Below, piece by piece: positions 36,055-45,809 of a stretch of DNA of 57,857 nt (positions are counted from its first letter, which is position 1; each line of letters starts with the position of its first letter). Source of the DNA: Gammaproteobacteria bacterium (lineage in GTDB: Bacteria; Pseudomonadota; Gammaproteobacteria; Coxiellales; Coxiellaceae). Under the pieces are notes generated by a model. The model saw only the letters and a program-made list of their open reading frames with translations. It was not told the DNA's origin and did not search any database. The translations under genes and the position numbers were made by a program. The stretch spans positions 1 to 57,857 of the forward strand of contig JAHFRQ010000014.1 of the NCBI GenBank assembly GCA_023266215.1, written 5' to 3'.

Positions 36055-37448
36055 CACTCCGTCACATTCACCGCCAAGCCGCCGAGTGAGGTTTCTTTGT
36101 ATTTTGTGCTCATGTTGTTGCCGATTTCGCGCATGGTTTTAATGACCATGTCGAGCGAGACGGTGTGCTTCCCGTCACCTGCCAGTGCTAATTGCGCAGC
36201 ATTCACGGCTTTTACAGCGCCCATTGCATTTCTTTCGATGCAGGGAATTTGCACCAAGCCTTTAACGGGATCACACGTTAAGCCTAAATTATGTTCCATG
36301 CCGATTTCAGCGGCATTTTCAACCTGATAAATGGTGCCGCCTAAAACAGCAGCAAGTCCTGCTGCTGCCATGGAGCAAGCAACGCCGACTTCACCCTGGC
36401 AACCCATTTCAGCGCCTGAAATAGACGCATTTTTTTTATATAAAATTCCAATGGCGCCTGCCGTTAATAATAAATCGCAAATTTTATCTGTTTTGGTTTT
36501 GCCATCACAAAAATATTTAAAGTAATTGATGATGGCAGGAATAATGCCGGCTGCGCCATTCGTGGGTGCGGTGACAACGCGATTACCCGCGGCATTTTCT
36601 TCGTTGACGGCAATGGCATATAAATCCAGCCATTCCATTAACAAAGCGTCGTTTTTATGTTGATGTGCCAAATCTTTTGAGCCTAATTTTTTATATAAAC
36701 CAGGCGCGCGACGCCTAACTTTTAATCCACCGGGTAAAATGGTGTGTGTGGTTTCACAGCCATTATCAATACTTTTTTCCATGACATCGGCAATTTTTAA
36801 CAGTTGATTTTTAATGTCGGATTCACTGCGCCAGCTTTTTTCATTTTCAAACATCAACTCTGCAATGGTACAAGATTTTTTTTCACACCAGGTTAATAAT
36901 TCGTCTGCGGAATTAAAAGGGAAGGGCAATGTGTGATGCGGCAAGCTCGCTGGATTTTTTAATTGTAATTCAGAGATAATAAATCCGCCGCCGAGCGAGT
37001 AATAAATAGAATTGCAAATAATATTGTTATCTGCATCAAATGTTTTAAAATGCATGCCGTTCGGATGATGCGGCAATAAAATTTCATAATCAAATTGCAA
37101 ATCTAGATTATTGTCAAAAGAAATTATTTTTTGAGTTAATAAATTTATTTTTTGAGTTTCAATTATTTTTTCAACGCGCGTATCAATTAAGCTAGGATCA
37201 ATTGTTTCAGGCGCCGCACCTTCCAAACCCATCAGAATAGCTTTATTGGTACCATGACCGATGCCGGTAAAGGCAAGAGAGCCATGTAGTCTAATAGTAA
37301 TTTTTCTTATTTGATCGAACTGTGATTCAGAGTGCTCCTGCAAAAAAGCCAGTGCCGCGCGCATGGGGCCGACGGTATGAGAGCTAGAAGGGCCAAGGCC
37401 AATTGAAAAAAGATCGAAAACGCTGATTTCCACTTTGTTATCCTGCAA
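36051..37448 (-). CDS. sdaA: L-serine dehydratase (iron-sulfur)
   Basis: Converts L-serine to pyruvate and ammonia using a 4Fe-4S cluster. The 465-residue single-chain protein starts with [21 protein letters not shown]. The cluster cysteines lie in the C-terminal half ([16 protein letters not shown], and [14 protein letters not shown]). [17 protein letters not shown] is also conserved. Convergent with nadC. Confidence 0.96.
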   Translation of the reverse strand: MQDNKVEISVFDLFSIGLGPSSSHTVGPMRAALAFLQEHSESQFDQIRKITIRLHGSLAFTGIGHGTNKAILMGLEGAAPETIDPSLIDTRVEKIIETQKINLLTQKIISFDNNLDLQFDYEILLPHHPNGMHFKTFDADNNIICNSIYYSLGGGFIISELQLKNPASLPHHTLPFPFNSADELLTWCEKKSCTIAELMFENEKSWRSESDIKNQLLKIADVMEKSIDNGCETTHTILPGGLKVRRRAPGLYKKLGSKDLAHQHKNDALLMEWLDLYAIAVNEENAAGNRVVTAPTNGAAGIIPAIINYFKYFCDGKTKTDKICDLLLTAGAIGILYKKNASISGAEMGCQGEVGVACSMAAAGLAAVLGGTIYQVENAAEIGMEHNLGLTCDPVKGLVQIPCIERNAMGAVKAVNAAQLALAGDGKHTVSLDMVIKTMREIGNNMSTKYKETSLGGLAVNVTEC

Positions 37449-37535
37449 GTTATTTTAATGAATATTACTCATTCTAATGCAAAATAGCTATAATGCGAGA
37501 GTTATTGGTTTTTGGGGTTCTTTGGAGTGAGAAAA

Positions 37536-38765
37536 GTGAGAAAATATTTCAATCATCGCTTGATTTCAATCCTATTTTTAGGCTTTTCATCCGGATTGCC
37601 GATCGGGCTGATCACGTCTACTTTGCAAGCCTGGTACACCGTATCGGGCGTTGGATTGATGACGATTGGCTGGCTGACATTGGTGGGGCAGCCTTATGCT
37701 TATAAGTTTTTGTGGGCGCCGTTTTTAGATCGCTTTGTGCCCATGAATTTAGATCGACGTCGCAGCTGGATTTTCTTGATGCAAATAGGGCTGGTTTTAA
37801 GCTTGATTTTAATGGCATTGTTAAATCCTGCCAAAACACCTTGGTTTTTGGCAATCATTGCTGTTTTGGTTGCGCTATTTTCAGCAACACAAGACACCGC
37901 GATTGATGCGTATCGAACTGAAATCTTGCCTGAGTCTGAGCGAGGCGCGGGCGTTGCGTTAAATAACATTGCTTATCGCGTCGCGCTATTATTATCCACT
38001 GCAATGGCGCTTATTTTTGCTGATCAAATCGGTTGGCGTGCGATGTATCTGATGATGGCCGGGATATTTTTAATATTGCTACTGCTGACTAAAACAGCGC
38101 CCACTGTTTCTAATAGTCAATCTAAACCTGCCAGCCTAAAACAAGCAATGATTGAACCTGCTAAAGAATTTTTCAGCAGAGATAATGCTATTATTTTATT
38201 GGTTTTTATTATTCTCTATAAATTATGCGATGCCATGGCTTTGTCTTTAAATACCACTTTTTTAATTCGCGGAGTTGGATTTAATTTAATTCAAATTGCG
38301 ATGATGAGTAAAGTAGTCGGCATTATTGCTTCAATTGCTGGCAGTATTTTTGCAGGGTTTTTATTGCCGCGTATAGGTTTGTATAAATCTTTATTATATT
38401 TTGGCATATTACAAGCGCTGTCGAATTTATTTTATGTCTGGCTTGCGATAGCAGGGAAAAATTTGGCGTTGATGGGGTTTGCCATTGGCGGTGAATATTT
38501 TTTCTCTGGCATGGGATCGGTTGCGTTCGTGGTGTTCTTAATGGATTTGTGCGACACGCGTTATACGGCAACGCAATACGCCTTATTTTCAGCAATCGCA
38601 GTGATTGGCAGAACTTTTATTGGCCCGTTGTCAGCCTTGATTGTAAAGCACTGTGGTTGGGCAGAATTTTACGTTTGGACAACGCTCATCGGATTTCCCG
38701 CGTTAGCTATATTGTGGTGGCTTAATACCAAAGAAATATTTTCATCTAATGCTTCTGTCTATTAG
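37536..38765 (+). CDS. ampG: AmpG-type muropeptide permease (MFS)
   Basis: 409-residue inner-membrane transporter, about 12 hydrophobic helices. FLGFSSGLPIGLITSTLQAWYTVSGVGLMTIGWLTLVGQPYAYKFLWAPFLDRFVP and SATQDTAIDAYRTEIL are AmpG hallmarks. It imports anhydromuropeptides for cell-wall recycling. Start GTG 37536 has GGAG 8 bases upstream; TTG 37512 is also in frame. It is 11 bases before the next gene. Confidence 0.88.
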   Translation: MRKYFNHRLISILFLGFSSGLPIGLITSTLQAWYTVSGVGLMTIGWLTLVGQPYAYKFLWAPFLDRFVPMNLDRRRSWIFLMQIGLVLSLILMALLNPAKTPWFLAIIAVLVALFSATQDTAIDAYRTEILPESERGAGVALNNIAYRVALLLSTAMALIFADQIGWRAMYLMMAGIFLILLLLTKTAPTVSNSQSKPASLKQAMIEPAKEFFSRDNAIILLVFIILYKLCDAMALSLNTTFLIRGVGFNLIQIAMMSKVVGIIASIAGSIFAGFLLPRIGLYKSLLYFGILQALSNLFYVWLAIAGKNLALMGFAIGGEYFFSGMGSVAFVVFLMDLCDTRYTATQYALFSAIAVIGRTFIGPLSALIVKHCGWAEFYVWTTLIGFPALAILWWLNTKEIFSSNASVY

Positions 38766-38776
38766 GCAATAAATCA

Positions 38777-40639
38777 ATGAACGCAATTTATAAAAATAAT
38801 TTGAAATTTTGGGCCAACCTTTTATTTTTTTCAACCTTAACGCTGTGTGTTGCGGGTATTCCGACACTATATACAGACCCGTTTCCAAACACTTTTCTAT
38901 CAACATTATTTTTTGGCTTATTTTATGTGAGCCAATATTTTTTATTTGCGCTTTTAATTAATAGTTTATTATTGCCTGTTTTTTTATTTGTTCAATCAGA
39001 TCGCTTGAAAATAATCTTTGCTTTTCTGCCGCTTGCTTTTATATTTATTTTTTTTATATTTAACGCAAAAGTATTTGAATTTTGGCGTGCGCATATTAAT
39101 GGCAGTGTGATACGCATGTATTTTTCTAAAGGCGGCGGCTCGCAAGTTTTTGAAATGAGCAACGTCGTGGTTGAATGGATTGTGGGCATTGTGATTGTTT
39201 TTGTTTTATTAACTGCGCTGACATTCTGGCTTTCTTATTATTGCAAAAATAAAATAAAAGTAAAATATTATCTGAGTCTATTCGTAATCATTTATCTCGC
39301 AGCACAGGCTTCTACAGTTTATTTTTTACAAACCAATAACATGCGTTATTTATCCTATTCGTTTAAAGTACCGTATTTTATGGATTTATCTTTGGCTCAT
39401 TATTTTTATCCAAAAAATAGCCTGGTGTTGAAATTAAAATTAATCACAGAGAATCAGTCTTCGCTGCATTATCCGCTGCATAAATTACAGTATCATTTAC
39501 CTAAACATTCTCAAAACGTTTTGATTATTGTACTAGACAGCTTGCGCTATGACATGATTAACTCAAAAAATATGCCTTTTGTATCAGCTTACGCAAAGGG
39601 CCACGATCAGTTTTTAGATAATATTAGCGGGGGTGATTGTACGCGAGATGGTATTTTTTCTCTGTTTTATAGCATTCCCGCAACTTATTGGAAAAGCTCT
39701 CTGGTGCATCATGTGCCATCTATTTTGATTCAGGCTTTTCAAGATAATCATTATGAGATGGGTGTTTATGCCAGTGCGCCGCTATTATCACCGCCTTTTA
39801 ATCAGAATGTATTTGAATCTATTTCTAATTTGAAATTAATGACAGAAGGCAAAACAGCAATTGATCGAGACAAAAAAATTACTATCGAGATGCAAAATTT
39901 TATTGAACAACAATCTAAAAATCACCAGCCATTTTTTGGATTTATTTTTTACGATGCGCCACATGCCTATAATTCACAAATGCTAACACACCCATTTTCA
40001 CCCACTGCTTTTTTAAATTATTTTCATGTGAGCAACAGCACTAATCCAAAACCCATTGTTAATTTATATCAAAATGCGGTTTTTGAAGATGATAAATTAG
40101 TGGAAAAATTATTAGATAAATTAAAAAAATTAAACTTAAGTAAAAATACCATTGTTATTATTACTGCCGATCACGGTCAAGAATTTAATGATCTGCATAA
40201 TAATTATTGGGAGCACGCCAGCGGTTTTTCAAAATATCAAATCAGAACGCCGATGATACTGGCCATTCCCAATCAAAAACCTGCTGTTATGCAGTATCAA
40301 ACAACTCATTTTGATTTAGCCCCCACTTTATTACGACGAGTATTAGGTGTTTCGAATGCAATAAAAGATTATTCTGTGGGCGATGATTTTTACTCGCGCA
40401 AGCAACCGAGCTTTGTGATCTCTGGAAATTATGCTTATTTTGCATTGATTACCCAGAATCAGATTATGATGTTTCATGATTCTGGGTTATATCGATTGAC
40501 GGATTTAAATATGCAGCAAAGTTTTCTCTCTGATATTAATTATTCGATCCAAAACCGTGCGCTCGCTGAGATGAGTCGGTATCAACACGCGTCAAAGCAG
40601 CTGAGCGATACGGCGGCGGAAATAAGCCCGCAGAATTAA
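38777..40639 (+). CDS. LapC/YejM-like inner-membrane protein (DUF3413 plus sulfatase-like domain)
   Basis: 620-residue protein with five N-terminal membrane helices (about residues 10-190, DUF3413-like) and a periplasmic sulfatase-fold domain (IIVLDSLRYDMI near 252-263, GGDCTRDGIFSLFYSIP, and TADHGQEF). E. coli YejM/LapC (586 residues) regulates LPS synthesis through LapB and LpxC. Here metal-site residues look better kept than in E. coli, so it could be an active hydrolase or transferase. Its end overlaps an opposing gene by 104 bases. Confidence 0.8.
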   Translation: MNAIYKNNLKFWANLLFFSTLTLCVAGIPTLYTDPFPNTFLSTLFFGLFYVSQYFLFALLINSLLLPVFLFVQSDRLKIIFAFLPLAFIFIFFIFNAKVFEFWRAHINGSVIRMYFSKGGGSQVFEMSNVVVEWIVGIVIVFVLLTALTFWLSYYCKNKIKVKYYLSLFVIIYLAAQASTVYFLQTNNMRYLSYSFKVPYFMDLSLAHYFYPKNSLVLKLKLITENQSSLHYPLHKLQYHLPKHSQNVLIIVLDSLRYDMINSKNMPFVSAYAKGHDQFLDNISGGDCTRDGIFSLFYSIPATYWKSSLVHHVPSILIQAFQDNHYEMGVYASAPLLSPPFNQNVFESISNLKLMTEGKTAIDRDKKITIEMQNFIEQQSKNHQPFFGFIFYDAPHAYNSQMLTHPFSPTAFLNYFHVSNSTNPKPIVNLYQNAVFEDDKLVEKLLDKLKKLNLSKNTIVIITADHGQEFNDLHNNYWEHASGFSKYQIRTPMILAIPNQKPAVMQYQTTHFDLAPTLLRRVLGVSNAIKDYSVGDDFYSRKQPSFVISGNYAYFALITQNQIMMFHDSGLYRLTDLNMQQSFLSDINYSIQNRALAEMSRYQHASKQLSDTAAEISPQN

Positions 40640-41237
40640 CTGCTGAATGAGAGCGCGGCCTTTCTGCGACTAAAGCGCGACGTGGGACTCCATAATGCTG
40701 CCTTTTTAGTCTTTCACCGTCTGGCATATTTTCCCACCATGACGCATATTGTGTCATCAGTTGCGCCGCATGGGGTGTGCGAGCGATTAGAAAAGAATAT
40801 CGGTCAAATAGCACTTTGCCGTTAAATGCTAAAAAGCGCGCAGCGGATGCGTCATTATTAAAAATAACATGAAATGCACCTGTGTTGGTGCCATTTTCAG
40901 TTTGCTTAAATCGCACGGCAGCAACTGCATTGGACTCATTCAATATTTTTTCAACAATTGCCTTGATGCGATTTGGATTTATTTGAGTGAGTACTTGACC
41001 GATAAACACTGCATTCGCACTGGATTGTTTAATTAAGTCATTGATTTTATTTGTTGATAACTCCCATTCAGAATAAATAAAATAACCGTATTGCTTGCCT
41101 TGGTTTTCTGCGTTAAGAAATACTGCTGGGGCAATTGGATGCATACAAAGAGAAGAGTAAGTCACTTTTTTAATTCCAGCATGAAAAGTCAGCGCATCGT
41201 GTAATTCTGGATGTAAATAATAATTTCTATGTAACAT
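40536..41237 (-). CDS. RRM-like protein, first of a pair
   Basis: 233-residue protein with an RNA-recognition-motif-like domain at about 72-152: RNP2-like VFIGQV (77-82), RNP1-like TGAFHVIF (119-126), and AARFLAFNGKVLFDRYSFLIA. A second RNP1-like KQYGYFIY occurs at 48-55, suggesting an earlier half-domain. The C terminus (about 195-233) is low-complexity. Long eukaryote-style RRMs are unusual in bacteria, where RRMs are mostly small standalone proteins. The upstream gene lies 12 bases away and also has an RRM-like segment. The last 104 bases overlap the lapC-like gene. Confidence 0.5.
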   Translation of the reverse strand: MLHRNYYLHPELHDALTFHAGIKKVTYSSLCMHPIAPAVFLNAENQGKQYGYFIYSEWELSTNKINDLIKQSSANAVFIGQVLTQINPNRIKAIVEKILNESNAVAAVRFKQTENGTNTGAFHVIFNNDASAARFLAFNGKVLFDRYSFLIARTPHAAQLMTQYASWWENMPDGERLKRQHYGVPRRALVAERPRSHSAVNSAGLFPPPYRSAALTRVDTDSSQRAHGFGSNN

Positions 41238-41249
41238 AATATGATCTCG

Positions 41250-42035
41250 TTAGTGATTGTAAGGGTTGTTTTGAAATTTATACACTTCAGTTCCGGATAT
41301 CGGTAATACAGTTTTGGCGCGATCTGGAGCTAGAGTAAAAAATGCAGGTTGTTGAACAGGCGTTACCGGAGTGAGATAAACAAAAATGATTGGTTCCACA
41401 AAAAACATGGATGAAGGTACGTTTTGGGGTTCTTGAGGTGCATTGTTGAGCAGTGAATTCCGCAAAGCAATTGCTTTAGACAAGTCCTTCTTGGAAATAG
41501 AAGCAGCTGATCTGTGTGGCTCAAGTTCTATTGCAAGCGTCTGCGAAAATGTATCGTTGATTGAAAAAAAGCAAAGCTCTCTTTTTTGATCGACAACGCG
41601 GACTCTATTGGAGTAACCTAGCACGTGATTATAAACGCTTTCAAGAACATAGCCTGATGTTATAATTTTGATGTCATCAAGATAAACAATACATGAATCC
41701 TCATGCATCTTGCTGTTTTTCACAGTAAAAGCGACTATATCAGGAATGCCTGTAATGGCTTCGAGTAATAAAATGGGTGAAATATTACTGGGTAGGTTGC
41801 GAATGACCAGCCCTGTAAACTGAGTTTGCGTGAGTAGCTTTTGCAGCCGTACTCGCACAACACAAACATGCTGAGAATTATAATAGTTATTTGAAAAATA
41901 CGCTGTAATTGCAGTCATGTTCCATGCAATATAATAAGGATCTGTTATCAAAATAGGTTGTGTATTTGATTTTAAATATTTTAATGCTGGCGAATATCTC
42001 ATGCTTCGTACTCTATAAATTATTTTAATTTTCAT
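41250..42035 (-). CDS. RRM-like protein, second of a pair
   Basis: About 261 residues from ATG 42035 (a GTG at 42059 and an ATG at 42002 are also in frame; no start has a clear ribosome-binding site). The segment TGLVIRNLPSNISPILLLEAI matches RRM RNP2 plus first helix, and CIVYLDDIK fits the RNP1 strand, followed by NHVLGYSNRVRVV. The C terminus is Pro/Ala-rich and looks disordered. It is followed 12 bases on by the other RRM-like gene, so they form an operon. Target RNA and location are unknown. Confidence 0.5.
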   Translation of the reverse strand: MKIKIIYRVRSMRYSPALKYLKSNTQPILITDPYYIAWNMTAITAYFSNNYYNSQHVCVVRVRLQKLLTQTQFTGLVIRNLPSNISPILLLEAITGIPDIVAFTVKNSKMHEDSCIVYLDDIKIITSGYVLESVYNHVLGYSNRVRVVDQKRELCFFSINDTFSQTLAIELEPHRSAASISKKDLSKAIALRNSLLNNAPQEPQNVPSSMFFVEPIIFVYLTPVTPVQQPAFFTLAPDRAKTVLPISGTEVYKFQNNPYNH

Positions 42036-42096
42036 TATAGATTTCAAAATAGAATACACAAGAAAATAAGCGATATTTCGAGAAATTAATGTTGCC

Positions 42097-42654
42097 TTAA
42101 GATTTGAGATTGGTCATTGAGTACATTTCAATATCCCAGGCTTTGTTATTGTAATAGCGATATTGTTTTAAAGTACCTTCATGATGAAAGCCGACTTTCT
42201 CGAGTAATTTGACAGAAGCGATATTTATTTTTTGCGTCACTGCTTCAACGCGAATAATATCAAGTTGCTTAAAAGCGCAATTGACCACTGCCAAAATGGA
42301 TTTGGCAGTAATGCCTTTTCGCCAATAGTCTTTTGAGATGTCATAACAAATTTCTGCGCGGTGATGCATGTTGTTAATATACAAACCGATGGCGCCGATC
42401 ATTTTGTTATCGGATTTTTTGGCAATCGTCCAATAAATACCTTGTTTTGTGTAAAATAAATTGCGGCAATATTGTACTTCGTTGCTGGCTTCCAGCAAAG
42501 ACACCGGTTTTGCAGCCAAAATATATTTACCTACGTCAGGATCGGTGTAATAACCAAAAAAATCTTCGGTGTCGCTCAGCATTTGCTCGCGCAGAATATA
42601 AGTTTCATCCAGGTCAATCGTCGGAAATGGTTTTTGATAAAAGTCGGTGATCAA
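42097..42654 (-). CDS. GNAT acetyltransferase (RimJ/RimL-like)
   Basis: 185-residue N-acetyltransferase. It has the GNAT pattern: DTEDFFGYYTDPDVGKYI, GAIGLYINNMHHRAEICYDISKDYWRKGI (acetyl-CoA-binding region) and RVEAVTQKINIASVKLLEKVGFHHEGTLKQYRY. Such enzymes acetylate ribosomal proteins or small molecules; the substrate is unknown. Divergent from the DUF1016 gene. Confidence 0.85.
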   Translation of the reverse strand: MITDFYQKPFPTIDLDETYILREQMLSDTEDFFGYYTDPDVGKYILAAKPVSLLEASNEVQYCRNLFYTKQGIYWTIAKKSDNKMIGAIGLYINNMHHRAEICYDISKDYWRKGITAKSILAVVNCAFKQLDIIRVEAVTQKINIASVKLLEKVGFHHEGTLKQYRYYNNKAWDIEMYSMTNLKS

Positions 42655-42681
42655 TGTGAAGTCCTCGTATTTTTACGGTAT

Positions 42682-42709
42682 TTGAGCGCAGCGTGCTTTG
42701 CGCTATACT
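42682..42709 (+). promoter_or_regulatory. Sigma-70 promoter for the DUF1016 gene
   Basis: TTGAGC (42682-42687) and TATACT (42704-42709), spacer 16. The region AGCGCAGCGTGCTTTGCGCT is itself a hairpin within the spacer. About 60 bases before the gene start. Confidence 0.5.
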
Positions 42710-42770
42710 GCTCAAGCTAACAGGGCGCGTTCCCCAAAGTATAACAATTTTAATCGAAGAGCACAGTTTA

Positions 42771-43859
42771 ATGAACAAAGAATTAATGAATTCGTTGAAG
42801 CTAGATAAAGATTATGCAAATTTTTTAAACGACGTAAAAAATCGATTGAGAATAGCGCAGCTGCGCGCAGCGAGCGCAGTTAATACTCAAATGATCCAGT
42901 TTTACTGGCAATTAGGTAGTGATATTTTGCAGATGCAATCGACCGGCCGACACTGGGGAACTCGTCTTATTGAGCAGTTATCTAGGGATTTACAAGCATC
43001 TCTTCCTGGTTTGTCTGGATTCTCAAAGCGCAATTTGGAATATATGCGCTTGTTGGCAACTCTATACCCCTCCTTAGCTGAATTTGCGCAGCAGGCTGCT
43101 GCGCAATTGCCTTGGTCACACATTCAACTATTGCTAGATAAATATAAAGATGACCCTGTTCGACGTGATTGGTATGCCATTCAGGCTATTGAAAACGGGT
43201 GGTCCAGATCGAGTCTGAGTATGCATATCAAGAGTGATTTGTATGAGCGACAAGCTTTAGAAAAAAATAAAGCTTCAAATTACCGTAGGCAACTTGCATC
43301 TCCGCAATCTGATTTTGCACATGAGATGTTAAAAAATCCTTATAATTTTGATTTCTTAACTATCTCAACAAAAGCGCATGAGCGTGAAATTGAAAAAGCG
43401 CTAACAACGCATATCCGCAACTTTTTATTAGAGCTCGGGACGGGGTTTTCGTTTGTAGGCACGCAAGTTCCAATTGAAGTGGATGGTGAAGAATTTTTTA
43501 TTGATATTTTATTTTATCATTTAAAATTACGTTGTTATGTTGTCTGTGAATTAAAGGCCAAGAAATTTAAGCCCGCAGATCTGGGACAGTTAAGTTTTTA
43601 TCTTTCCGCTGTCGATGATACAATAAAACACGAAAGTGATAACCCGAGTATTGGAATTTTATTGTGTGAATCGCGTAGTAAGATTATTGCTGACTACGCT
43701 CTGAGAAAAATAAACGCTCCAATCGGAGTGTCTGAATATGCCTTATCAAAAGCATTGCCTAAAGAATTAAAAACAGAACTGCCTACTATTGAAGAAATTG
43801 AAGCAGAATTAAATGTATTGGCCGCTAAGCAGGGCAGTGAAGAAATGATTAATGAGTGA
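42771..43859 (+). CDS. DUF1016 / YhcG-like PDDEXK nuclease
   Basis: 362-residue protein with the DUF1016 N-terminal domain (QMIQFYWQLGSDIL, RLIEQLSRDLQASLPGLSGFSKRNLEYMR, PWSHIQLL) and a C-terminal PD-(D/E)XK domain (FFIDILFYHLKLRCYVVCELKAKKFKPADLGQLSFY, with the D and E-x-K). This is the YhcG architecture linked to restriction or mobile-element defence. The start is ATG 42771 after GAAGAG. Accessory gene, probably horizontally acquired. Confidence 0.88.
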   Translation: MNKELMNSLKLDKDYANFLNDVKNRLRIAQLRAASAVNTQMIQFYWQLGSDILQMQSTGRHWGTRLIEQLSRDLQASLPGLSGFSKRNLEYMRLLATLYPSLAEFAQQAAAQLPWSHIQLLLDKYKDDPVRRDWYAIQAIENGWSRSSLSMHIKSDLYERQALEKNKASNYRRQLASPQSDFAHEMLKNPYNFDFLTISTKAHEREIEKALTTHIRNFLLELGTGFSFVGTQVPIEVDGEEFFIDILFYHLKLRCYVVCELKAKKFKPADLGQLSFYLSAVDDTIKHESDNPSIGILLCESRSKIIADYALRKINAPIGVSEYALSKALPKELKTELPTIEEIEAELNVLAAKQGSEEMINE

Positions 43860-43900
43860 TTATCTTATTTTAACTGACAGGAAAAATAACAAGGAACTTC

Positions 43901-45625
43901 ATGCAAAAACGCATTATCCGACGCGCGATTGATGTCGCAAAAGCTGCTCAATTACATGCCTTGCCGCCTTTGCTGCAAAAATTGTATGCGAGCAGGAAAA
44001 TTGAGTCGCTAGAAGATATCAATCGCAGCCTCTCGGCTTTGTTGCCTTATAAGAATTTATTGAATATAGAAAAGGCGGCGAGCCGATTGGCAGACGCGAT
44101 TGAAAAAAATCAACGGATATTGATTATTGGCGATTTTGATGCAGATGGCGCAACGAGCACGGCTGTTGCAGTTTCTGCTTTAAAATTAATGGGCGCAAAA
44201 CAGATTGATTTTTTGGTGCCCAATCGATTTACCTTTGGTTATGGTTTAACGCCTGAAATTGTGGATGTGGCGAAAACCAAATCACCCGATTTAATTATTA
44301 CCGTTGATAATGGCATTTCAAGCATTGAAGGCGTGGCGCGTGCGAATCAATTTAATATCGATGTGGTGGTAACAGATCATCATTTACAAGGTGATGTTTT
44401 ACCGAATGCTTTTGCCATTGTTAATCCGAATCAAAAAAATGATTGTTTTGAAAGTAAAAATTTAGCGGGCGTGGGCGTTATTTTTTATGTAATGCTAGCA
44501 TTGCGCGCTGAATTAGAATTAAGAACTTATTTTTCAAAAAATAATATTGAGAAACCTAATTTAGCGGGTTTATTAGATTTAGTGGCGTTAGGTACGGTTG
44601 CCGATGTGGTACCGCTTGATAAAAATAATCGTATTTTAGTGCATCAAGGTTTACAGAGAATTCGCAAGGGCGTGGCGCGTCCTGGTATTAAAGCGCTTTT
44701 AAAAATTGCCAATAAAGAATGTGACAATTTAGTCGCAAGTGACTTGGGATTTTCAATTGGTCCCAGATTAAATGCAGCGGGGCGTTTAGATGACATGTCT
44801 TTAGGAATTAATTGTTTGTTAGATGAGAACGATGAAAGCGCGCTAGAAAAAGCAAAGCAATTAGATCAATTAAATCACGAGCGTCGCGCCATCGAAATGG
44901 ACATGAAGCAAACCGCTTTTCAAATTGTGGATCAATTGGATTTACATAAAAAATTATCGATGGGCATTTGTTTATTTGATGAAAATTGGCATCAAGGTGT
45001 GATTGGTTTAGTAGCTTCGCGCGTCAAAGAAAAATTAAATCGTCCGGTGATTGCCTTTGCCAATGCGGATAATAATATTATCAAAGGTTCTGCGCGTTCC
45101 GTTAATGGCGTTCACATAAGAGATGTTTTAGATTTAATTGCTAAAAAAAATCCCGAGATGTTATCCAAATTTGGTGGTCACGCGATGGCGGCGGGTTTAA
45201 GCATTGCTAAAAAAGATTTTAAAAAATTTACTGAGATTTTTTCAGAAACCATTAGCCAGCATTTAAATCTAGATCAATTAAATCAAATCATAGAATCAGA
45301 CGGTGAATTAGCCAGCAATGATTTAACACTCGAAAATGCCAATTTATTGCGTGAAGCAGGGCCTTGGGGTCAGCATTTTCCAGAGCCTGTATTTGATGGA
45401 GAATTTGATATTGTGAGCCAAAGATTGGTGGGCGGCGCGCATTTAAAAATGGTTTTAAAACCCAAGAAAGGCGATTATTGTGTTGATGCCATTGCTTTTC
45501 AAGTTGATTTAAACAAATGGCCCAATCATCGCTTAGAATCTGCCAAAGTGGCTTATCGCTTAGACACTAACAGCTACCGCGGAAAGCGCACGCTGCAATT
45601 GCTGATCGAGGAAATTTTTGATTGA
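43901..45625 (+). CDS. recJ: Single-stranded-DNA exonuclease RecJ
   Basis: 574-residue 5'-3' exonuclease in recombination and mismatch repair. DHH-family motifs: IGDFDADGATSTA (I), VDNGISS (II), VVTDHHLQGD (III), LGTVADVVPLDKNNR (IV), plus FGGHAMAAG in DHHA1 and the C-terminal OB domain. ATG follows AAGGA. The last 21 codons have a diverged copy at 50105-50167, suggesting that the 3' end was replaced by an inserted segment. Confidence 0.96.
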   Translation: MQKRIIRRAIDVAKAAQLHALPPLLQKLYASRKIESLEDINRSLSALLPYKNLLNIEKAASRLADAIEKNQRILIIGDFDADGATSTAVAVSALKLMGAKQIDFLVPNRFTFGYGLTPEIVDVAKTKSPDLIITVDNGISSIEGVARANQFNIDVVVTDHHLQGDVLPNAFAIVNPNQKNDCFESKNLAGVGVIFYVMLALRAELELRTYFSKNNIEKPNLAGLLDLVALGTVADVVPLDKNNRILVHQGLQRIRKGVARPGIKALLKIANKECDNLVASDLGFSIGPRLNAAGRLDDMSLGINCLLDENDESALEKAKQLDQLNHERRAIEMDMKQTAFQIVDQLDLHKKLSMGICLFDENWHQGVIGLVASRVKEKLNRPVIAFANADNNIIKGSARSVNGVHIRDVLDLIAKKNPEMLSKFGGHAMAAGLSIAKKDFKKFTEIFSETISQHLNLDQLNQIIESDGELASNDLTLENANLLREAGPWGQHFPEPVFDGEFDIVSQRLVGGAHLKMVLKPKKGDYCVDAIAFQVDLNKWPNHRLESAKVAYRLDTNSYRGKRTLQLLIEEIFD

Positions 45626-45646
45626 TACGCGCGTATCTTTCCCTCT

Positions 45647-45669
45647 CGCTCGCGCTCGGGTTCTGAAAG
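45647..45669. repeat. Copy of the ileS-downstream repeat, inverted, after recJ
   Basis: CGCTCGCGCTCGGGTTCTGA is the reverse complement of the third unit at 9131-9157. It lies 22 bases beyond the recJ stop. It is followed by another GAGCGAAGGCTCTGAAA half-copy. Confidence 0.7.
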
Positions 45670-45767
45670 AATTAAAGAGCGAAGGCTCTGAAAAACCTCC
45701 CGAGAAAACCACTGCGAAGCCTTAAGACAACATTAATTTTTCAAATATCATTTTTTACACTGAGTTT

Positions 45768-45776
45768 TGCTATACA
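45768..45776 (+). promoter_or_regulatory. Extended -10 promoter of the 1149-residue gene
   Basis: TGC directly precedes TATACA (45771-45776), an extended -10 element, 34 bases before the ATG. No good -35 hexamer is seen at 17 bases. Confidence 0.4.
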
Positions 45777-45809
45777 ATTCAAAAAATAATCAATAAGCGA
45801 GAAAATTTG

